Shown: positions 57,201-64,000 of the stretch, in pieces
Layout: every line of letters begins with the position of its first letter
How positions within the stretch are numbered: position 1 is the stretch's first letter
DNA from: Fusarium oxysporum f. sp. lycopersici 4287
Taxonomy: Eukaryota; Ascomycota; Sordariomycetes; Hypocreales; Nectriaceae
Length of the DNA: 64,000 bases
Assembly (NCBI RefSeq): GCF_000149955.1
Contig: NC_030989.1
Coordinates: 2,613,839-2,677,838, forward strand
Direction: 5' to 3'
Program-made: the position numbers and the translations under genes
Notes under the pieces: generated by a model
Seen by the model: only the letters and a program-made list of their open reading frames with translations
Database searches by the model: none
Told to the model about the DNA's origin: nothing

Positions 57201-57948
57201 CAGAACGCCTTAGATATCGGAGGACGGTGCCCGTGGCATCGGTAGCGACATCCTCCCGATCAACGACGCCGATTGCGATGGGTTTTTCCCCTTTGAAGGC
57301 AAGCCGCACCGCCGGCCTCTGATCCCTTCCCAAGGTTTTTCCCTGCCGCCACGACAGTCGACTACGAGCTACAACTTGGTTACTGGAGATTGTGGACTGC
57401 ATCAGCAGATGTAGCGATGCGTGAGAGAATTCTGGTCGGTGGAAAAATTTGACAGATTGCCCCCGAACCCGCTGACGGGTGACGGGCTTGACAAAAACAG
57501 CGCCTTTTGTGCCTTGGTATGCTGGATGGTGAAGGAAGCGGGGTTCCCTGTACCTAGCTAGCTCAGCACGTCTTTTGCTCCAGTAGGAGATTTGGCTTCG
57601 TTACAGCCACCCAGACGAAAAATATACAAAACAAAACAAAAAACAAAAAACGCAATCCCTGCTTCATCGACTCAATCACCCCATTCAGCTAATCGAGCCC
57701 CGGATCTTTCTTAGCCCAGATCACGGACAGTCATGTCATCCCAGTTCAGTCTCTAAAGCCCCAATTCGATTCAATTTCCCTATGTCAATCATAGATATGA
57801 CATCTAATATCTTAATCATCAACCATTGAAAAAAGCAAGTAACAATTCAATTCCCCGCGTCAATTCCGGATCTCCGTAGTGTCTCCACCAAATTATCCCG
57901 CACCGTCGGCATTCGTAACGCAACCTCACATCATCACATCAGTAAATC
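54217..57948. other. long intergenic region (3.7 kb)
   Basis: It lies between two divergent genes. It contains purine- and G-rich stretches (54650-55100), a TACCTAGCTAGCT palindromic patch near 57550, and scattered ORFs that lack coding character. I find no tRNA-like B-box or other RNA gene. Confidence 0.45.
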
Positions 57949-59782
57949 ATGTCCTCAATATCCTCCCTCTGCACCGCACTGCAGACCTCCACGACACACG
58001 TCGTAGACGGTCTGCGAAACTTCGTCACGTATTATCCACAGGCGAGGCTGGACCTGGCTAGCTTGTCCCGGGAGCTCGCGGAGCTGCAGATGGTAGCGAG
58101 GCTGCTGCATCACAACGCCCAGGCTCTGGAGTCCGGAAGCGCGCCGCTGCCGGGAAGGTTGGATGAGGCGATCAAGGGGGTTGTTAGTGAGGCTGGGGAG
58201 TTGTTGGAGGAGGCGGATGACGCGTTGGATACGGGAAGGACGGCAGAGGAGAGGACGCCCTCTTGGTTGGAACATACTGCCGAGAGGCTGTCGCCGTTTG
58301 CAAAGCTGCTTGAGGGTTTGAGAAGTGCGATGAGTCTAGGGCTTGACTGTGTGTTACTGCAAGTTGACTTCATCCCATTTCATAAGATGTTCACTGACAT
58401 TATCACAGAGCTATCAATTCTCAGCCTCATGATGGTGAGAGAGAACTTCCCGGCTACAGCAGCTCTCAGATTCTACAAGAGGCCTCAACTATCCGCTCAC
58501 GATTCCTCCAAGAGTCAGACAGCGAAGACCCTAGAGTTGAGAGCCAACGATCCATAATCACAGAATTTATCGACGCTACTCAGGACTTCATCTCTGAAAG
58601 CTCATCTGCTGCTCCACCACCAATTGATGACGCAGAGAGTCGAGACCACAGCAACAGCAGCATCGCTAATCCAGAGTACGTCCCCTCTCACAAATATTTC
58701 TCAGTATATTAACATGTCAGAACAATTGCGTCGTCTCCTCACTCAGAAACGAATGAGCCGCCTATTCCGGATTACAATGCCATCGGTATAACCTCTCAAA
58801 CACCGCTCCGCATCTCACTCCGCCACCTCGCCAAGAAAGAACTCTCCAACCATGAAGTCGTCGAAACCGCGTATGTATCTCGCCACAACGCCCCCACAAT
58901 CGCGATCTCAACCCTCGAGTCTCCTACGCGCTTCTACGACACAAGCGCCAATCAAGTTTCATGTCTCCAAAACCAGCACGGTGTTAACATGATCTTCTCG
59001 CGCAATGGTCGTCAGTGGGCATATCTTAGCGAGGAAGACGGCAAAGGCCTCAATGCGGCGAGTCATGATGGTATCAACTTTAAGAAACCGGGTTGTTTAC
59101 CTTGGTGCAACAGCAATGGACGAAAAATCCCGGTTTGTAAATGGCCCTGGTGGAAAGCCCACTTGCGTTCTCGCAGGACGGGAAATGGCTTGCGGTGGGA
59201 AGCACGAAAGGTCGGGTTGGGCTCATGGACTGCAGTGCTAATGTCAACAAGGCTAGCGTTGTGATTCCATGTCATATGGATGAGGTTACACACGCTGTGT
59301 TCACACCAGATAGCAAGCTTCTCATCACACAATCTCGCGACGGCACGATTCGCATAACGAATGTGGAAACCCGCGCATCAATCGCCAAGCTCGAAACCGA
59401 TACCTGGAAGAAACCTGTATTCCTCGGAACGTCACCCGATGGAGAAGTCATCGTTTCGTTATGGGGCGATACGGTGTTCCACTGGAATCACGGCACCGCA
59501 GCCCTCGAGTCGTACAACCTCAGCGGGCGAAGAACACGCGAGGGCTGGCCCATTGCTGTATCAGCGGACTGTCGCTTCTTGTGCTGTAGAACAGATGATG
59601 GCGTTGATGTAAGTGATATGTACTCAGGAAGAGTGCTGTATACGATTAAGTTTCAGAGCGGGTTTGTCACGGCGGCGTCGTTTAGTTGGGATGGGAAATA
59701 CTTGATTCTTGGAAAGGCGGCGTCGTGGATGGGGTTGAAGATGGGAACTTCGACTTTGGATGTTTGGGAATTGGTATTCTAG
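57949..59782 (+). CDS. STAND-type N-terminal helical domain + WD-like repeats, frame interrupted
   Basis: Exon 1 57949-58358; intron 58359-58408 is of GC-AG type (GCAAGT...CTGAC...CACAG); exon 2 58409-58675; intron to 58720; exon 3 from 58721. The first 140 residues are helical (LDLASLSRELAELQMVARLL, LLEEADDAL) and resemble N-terminal domains of fungal STAND proteins. From about 58960 WD-like blades appear (MIFSRNGRQWAYLSEEDG; PLAFSQDGKWLAVGS; FTPDSKLLITQSRDGTIRI). Between 59040 and 59165 the best protein words shift twice into the next frame. Two micro-introns (59071-59113, 43 nt; about 59137-59176, 40 nt) would repair the frame but lack good branch points. It may be a gene with frameshifts, i.e. 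a recent pseudogene. Confidence 0.6.
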
Positions 59783-59919
59783 GCGTTTAAAATGGGCTGT
59801 AAGTTGGATATATGTACGCTACAGAGAAAAGTTATGAACCAGAATTTGACCTTGATATTTGTGTAAGTTTACTATTAAAGTCATTATTCATTGAGAGCAT
59901 TGTCATACATGTGTACTCT

Positions 59920-62819
59920 TTACTCAACCTCCCTCCATCTCGCCTCAAGCATTTGTATCCTCATTAGAGGCCCTCCGCCCATGACCTCCGCCGCAGCCTC
60001 CCTCGACTGCCTATCGTACGAATACCCCTGCATGACCCATTCATTTGCATGTCCATACCCAGCATACGAGTTTCCAACAGTATAGCTATGTCCCATAGTA
60101 GCATCTTGAGCCCATCCCATGCTCTTATAAAACGTACCCTGTGTGCCCAACATCTGTGCCTGCATGGCTGCTATCTTTTGCTGATTGAGGATCTGCTCGC
60201 ACTGCATGATTGTCTGTGTGTAAACGACATGTCTTTGCTCTGCGATGGCTAAGAGACCTTCTAAATCTCCAGTTCTACAAGCTTCTGTGTAGAGGCTTCT
60301 CATGCGCGGTGAGTAGATATCACACATACGCTCTTTTTCTGGCTCTCTCACTCCAGTAAGTGCAAAGCGAGGCTCGAGTGCTGTGCCCTTTGCAAAGGAA
60401 GCATAGCAATCTTCACAGATCTCCAAGACTCCCCATCCCCACCATCGCCTATTCTTGCTGAAGTTCTTCCTTGGACATTGTTGAACATGGCCCCATTGCG
60501 CAGTCCAGTCAAGAAACAGCTTCCTGTCTCCCCAATTTCGTGCGCTGACATATGCTTCGAGAGCCTGAACGGCTCGTGGATGACCCAAGCTGAAGCCGCA
60601 GAGATACAATTCGTCTGGCTTGGTGCTGTTGTCTTTCATGAACCATCGTGCCCCTCCAATTGGTTTGATGATGCCTTCATAACACGCCGCGCATATTCCC
60701 CAGCCGGGAGGATCGTTGATCGGCGTGTACCACGAACTTCCTTTCGTTCCATCCCTGTTGCAAACAGGATACTTGTCCATTTCCCACGCTGCATTCCAAA
60801 AGAGACTTCTATCCTCATCATCCAGTGCCTGATGCATTGGAATGATGTGATTCAACTGTCCAAGAATACACCTGGTCTGGAAGTTTCCCCCAGTAACCTG
60901 CTGCCATTTATCTTGATCTTCAGAGGCATAGAAGTAGTCGTGGTAGCACGCTGCACATGCTTGTAGGTCACTCGGTCCGTTCTCGGGCTTGTACCATGCA
61001 CGCTCATTGGCGTTGATAGTGTCGATTTTGGGGCATTCCGGTATTTGTGCACGTTGGTTGAACTCTTGACAGAATTGGGCCCATTTGTTCTCTTTCGCAT
61101 AGTCCATGAACTTGCGTTTGAGGAACCATACGCTTAGATCGCAATAAGCACCGCCTTCGTTGGGTAAGAGCTGATAATACTTGGCAAACGACGAAGTTAT
61201 TAGACCATCCTCAAAACAAGCTTCGCAGATTGTCCCGTTTGGAATGTCAGCTGCTTTGTACCATGACTCTCCCTCGGTGATGTTCTGTTCTCTGCAGTCT
61301 TTGATACTCATTCTCTTCCTCATAAACTCGGTAAGCTTATCAAGTCTACCAGACTCAACAGCTTCGGGGAGTAATGTATCTTTGATACGCCTGGTGTTGA
61401 ATCGACATCTGCGCTTGTGTCCATCGTCGTAGAAGACCTTTCGGAATGAGTCCCCGAATTTGGTGTCATAGATAAGATCTACATAGCAGCGAGCACAAAT
61501 GACGAACTCTGGTACAGCAGCGTGATAGAACCAGTGTTGGGGGAAGGATATTAGTGAGCCTGAGCATTCGAGGCCTGCTTTTGCACCGCAGGCATGCAGC
61601 TGTGCTGGCTCAGGGGTTCTGACGCGAGGAGGCTTTGGCGCAGCGATAGGTTGTTGTTGTGGACTTTGAACAGGTGGTGGTGGTGGATATGATGGAATGT
61701 TTGCCTGTTGCGGCTGAGGACTTGCTGGAGCTGGTGCGTGATACGAATTACGTTGACTTGCCTGCTCCTGAACTCTAGGAGAAGGTTGTGCTTGAGGGCT
61801 CGGCGGTGGTGGAGGAAAGTATGGTGTCTGCTGCGAAGCCTGCCCAGGAGGCACGACAGCAGGCGACAAATGCCCACCAGACTGCGGCTGAATCGGAGTC
61901 GTACCCTGAGCAGGAGGAGGTCCAGGAGGAGGTGGTGGTATATAGCCCATTGAAGGACTAGAGGGCACTTGTGTCTGACTCTGTGGCGAAAGGTATGAGT
62001 TCTGAACCGGCGGAGCTGCATACGATACTGGTCTTTGTGCAGAACTCACACTCCCAGCTGTAGAAACAGGTCTTCTCGGTAAAGGCGGCGCACATCCTCA
62101 ACATCCGTATTGATCCTCGGCGGTAACGGTGGTCTCTCCCCCTCCTGTCTCTGCCTCTGTATCTCATCAAACAACCTCTGCTGTTCTCTCACAACTTCAT
62201 CCTCCGCAAGCTGATAGTTCCTCGCCTCCTCAGCTCTCAACTTCTCTAGCTCTTGAGCCTGCTTCTCTTGCTCAATTCTCATGTTGGCGAGATCTTCTGT
62301 AGCCTTTCTCATTTGAGCTTCATACTCTGCTTTGTAGTGCGCTGCGAGACGCTCTGCTTCACGCCATTGGGTTTCGAGCTGTTGGGTGTGTGCTTGAGGG
62401 GGATATGAACTCTGAGGACAAGTTTGCGGAGCTGGTTGTGTTGCTGGCGGCGTGATGTGAGGCTGTGAAGATGTCTGAGAGGGTTGAGCGCTCGATGGAC
62501 GATATGGTGATGGCGGAGGGGGATATTGTTGCTGCTGAGGTTGGTACTGTGGCGTTTGAGGTTGCCCATATTGCGGTGATTGAGGCTGGTACTGAGTCTG
62601 AGGTTGTTGATACTGGGGCTGCCCAGCCTGATACTGCTGTTGCCATCCTGGAGGTGAACCTCTCTGATATTCGCCCTGCTGATATCCTCGACTTGTTCCT
62701 TGTCCATAATACCCCGACTCTCTCTGCCTTTGCTGCTGCTGCTGTTGCTGCTGCTGTAACTGAACCTGTTTCTTATACTCCTCTCCCACTTTACCAACAA
62801 AATCCTTTAACCAAGCCAT
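59920..62819 (-). CDS. large protein with Q/P-rich N-terminus and five repeated Cys-rich modules
   Basis: Two overlapping frames form one gene of roughly 950 residues. From ATG 62819: a conserved start (MAWLKDFVGKVGEEYKKQV), a run of nine Gln, a long Q/P/Y-rich part, then a coiled coil (EAERLAAHYKAEYEAQMRK to EEIQ-type heptads). The frame moves near 62045-62115, probably through a short intron; GT at 62114 with several AGs 50-80 nt on is possible, but I cannot fix it. After a second P/Q-rich stretch come five modules marked by C-x2-C-[YF]: ICARCY, ICEACF, ACAACY, ICAACY and ICEDCY, each with Trp-Tyr and a late Cys. This suggests repeated zinc-binding units. Fungal homologues exist without a defined function, as far as I know. 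Confidence 0.78.
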
Positions 62820-63920
62820 TGTATCACTTCTTTAACCTTGAGTAACACAATGTCCAGGGAATGAGGGGCCCTGACTGCCTAAATACCCTCCCCACGTCAG
62901 ATGTAGATGGGTTACAATAAAACCCGATCACGCCCTGCGCTGATCTGACCAGATGAGGCAATTATCGATCAGAGACCATTTTCATCAACCTTTAGGTAAG
63001 TTTAGTATATCTCGGTAGGCCTTTAGACCAGATTATTTTGACGCCCTGGTCTAAAACTTGTAGCGTGTCTGAAAAGAATCCCATTTTAGTCTTTTTCGTT
63101 CCTTAGGATGCATCCCCTAGGCTCCTTACTTCGCGGAGCATTGCCTCCAGATCTGATCATATCAGATGCGCGCTTTTTATTGTAACCTACAAACAAGGAT
63201 CACAAGCAAGTCAGCCTGGACCCTTGCTTTCAGCTCGGTATCATCGGGACTTGGCCTTAAAGTTATCAACGCAGACTGTTTAACGAACAAGCTTATTTCC
63301 ACCCTTCACAAAATCATTAACAGCCTTTTTATACTAATCGGCTCTCTATGTCAAAACTGTAAAATGTGCAATTGTCCCTGTATGCTTGCGATAGTCCATC
63401 TCCACACTCGACCCAGAAATCCTTCGATCTTCATTCGTTGATCTCAAATGGCCAGGATCCTCTGTAGCCTGTATCACCATCAGCGGAACACGACCGCACC
63501 ACGGAATCTATGAGCCAACGTTCACAAACATCACAGACTGAGACTCGATAAAGTGTACCAAATTCATTGACTCCTATAATTGCATGCTGAGCCCCCTAAG
63601 CATGGCTTTTGTTCATATATCTTTCAGCTCATCGCGAGACAAAAGGTTGAACCTCTGTCTGCCCTGAGCCTCCATGACATGTATCAACTTCTGAATAAAA
63701 AACAATAGGTATATGCATGCATCCATCCCAATAGCAACAAACGCCTGCCCGCCCGGTTCATGCTGGTACTTCGTAACTATGTGTGTTGTTTATGCGTAAA
63801 TGTACGATACCTCAACGCCGTTGTTTCATCAGTTGCCCATGTGTAGAACAACCCGTTGCGAAAAAAAAACATATTGCCTATATGCGTGGTCCGTCATCCA
63901 TTCATCCGTAATGTGATGTA
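62820..63920. other. intergenic, with a perfect hairpin
   Basis: No gene is supported. A 10-bp inverted repeat TTTAGACCAG / CTGGTCTAAA (63022-63031 and 63046-63055) lies about 200 bp upstream of the start at 62819. Confidence 0.5.
62988..63060. repeat. possible degenerate third copy of the MITE-like element interior
   Basis: CTTTAGGTAAGTTTAGT (about 62989-63006) resembles the reverse complement of the interior of copy 2, and CCTTTAGACCAG (63020-63031) equals a stretch in the reverse complement of copy 1. The terminal repeats are not recognisable, so this is tentative. Confidence 0.3.
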
Positions 63921-64000
63921 TTAAGCTTCTTCCTCAATCATTGCGCGAACCTCAGGTTCGTTGAGAAGGATACGCTTTCCAAGTTCCTCTGGTGGCTTGC
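63921..64000 (-). CDS. C-terminal end of a gene continuing beyond the right edge
   Basis: The last 25 codons on the minus strand are open from the window edge and end at TAA 63923-63921: ...KPPEELGKRILLNEPEV then RAMIEEEA. The helical, acidic ending looks like a genuine coding tail. Too little is visible to name the product. Confidence 0.5.
   Translation of the reverse strand, partial: KPPEELGKRILLNEPEVRAMIEEEA

Overview
The window looks like nuclear DNA of a filamentous ascomycete, most likely Fusarium or a close hypocrealean relative. Genes are interrupted by short introns (about 43-66 nt) with GT donors and CTAAC/CTGAC-like branch points. Protein families are typically fungal: Zn2Cys6 regulators, PigL_N/ankyrin proteins, CAS1 acyltransferase, DUG2, GH18. 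I resolved about 22 genes, most with exon coordinates, by joining reading frames at splice signals; all splice sites are predictions from sequence only. No rRNA, tRNA or CRISPR array was recognised.

Layout. 1-6.7 kb: a partial gene, an arylamine N-acetyltransferase and an SDR in divergent arrangement around a perfect 18-bp palindrome, and a CAS1-type O-acetyltransferase. 8-12.7 kb: a small catabolic-looking cluster of a proline-racemase-family enzyme, a Zn2Cys6 factor and a covalent-flavin amine oxidase, with a 12-bp palindrome in the shared promoter. 12.8-19.3 kb: an ankyrin protein with a STAND-type N-terminal domain but no NTPase, a small Cys-rich protein, and a decayed gene with several stops and frameshifts. 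19.4-30.5 kb: GFA-family protein, GH18 glycosidase, M14 carboxypeptidase, class-III aminotransferase, Zn2Cys6 factor and N2227 methyltransferase, with two copies of a short inverted-repeat element (about 135 bp).

31.3-35.1 kb is the most interesting part. A secreted, probably GPI-anchored protein carries four identical CEPHGDHWHC motifs separated by Asp/His runs. It lies upstream of a ZIP-family zinc transporter whose ectodomain has five CHxH...C modules, each split by a phase-2 intron at the same place. The roughly 1 kb between them holds five CAAGGT/ACCTTG hexamers, the core reported for the zinc-responsive factor ZafA. Together they suggest a zinc capture-and-uptake module.

35.4-43.8 kb: SDR, membrane sensor-like protein, DUG2 (WD40 plus M20 peptidase) and a hypothetical gene. 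43.8-52.6 kb is gene-poor, with coding relics. 52.6-64 kb: a serine/arginine/histidine-rich membrane protein, a WD-like gene with a GC-AG intron and a disputed reading frame, a large protein with five repeated Cys-rich modules, and the end of one more gene at the right edge.
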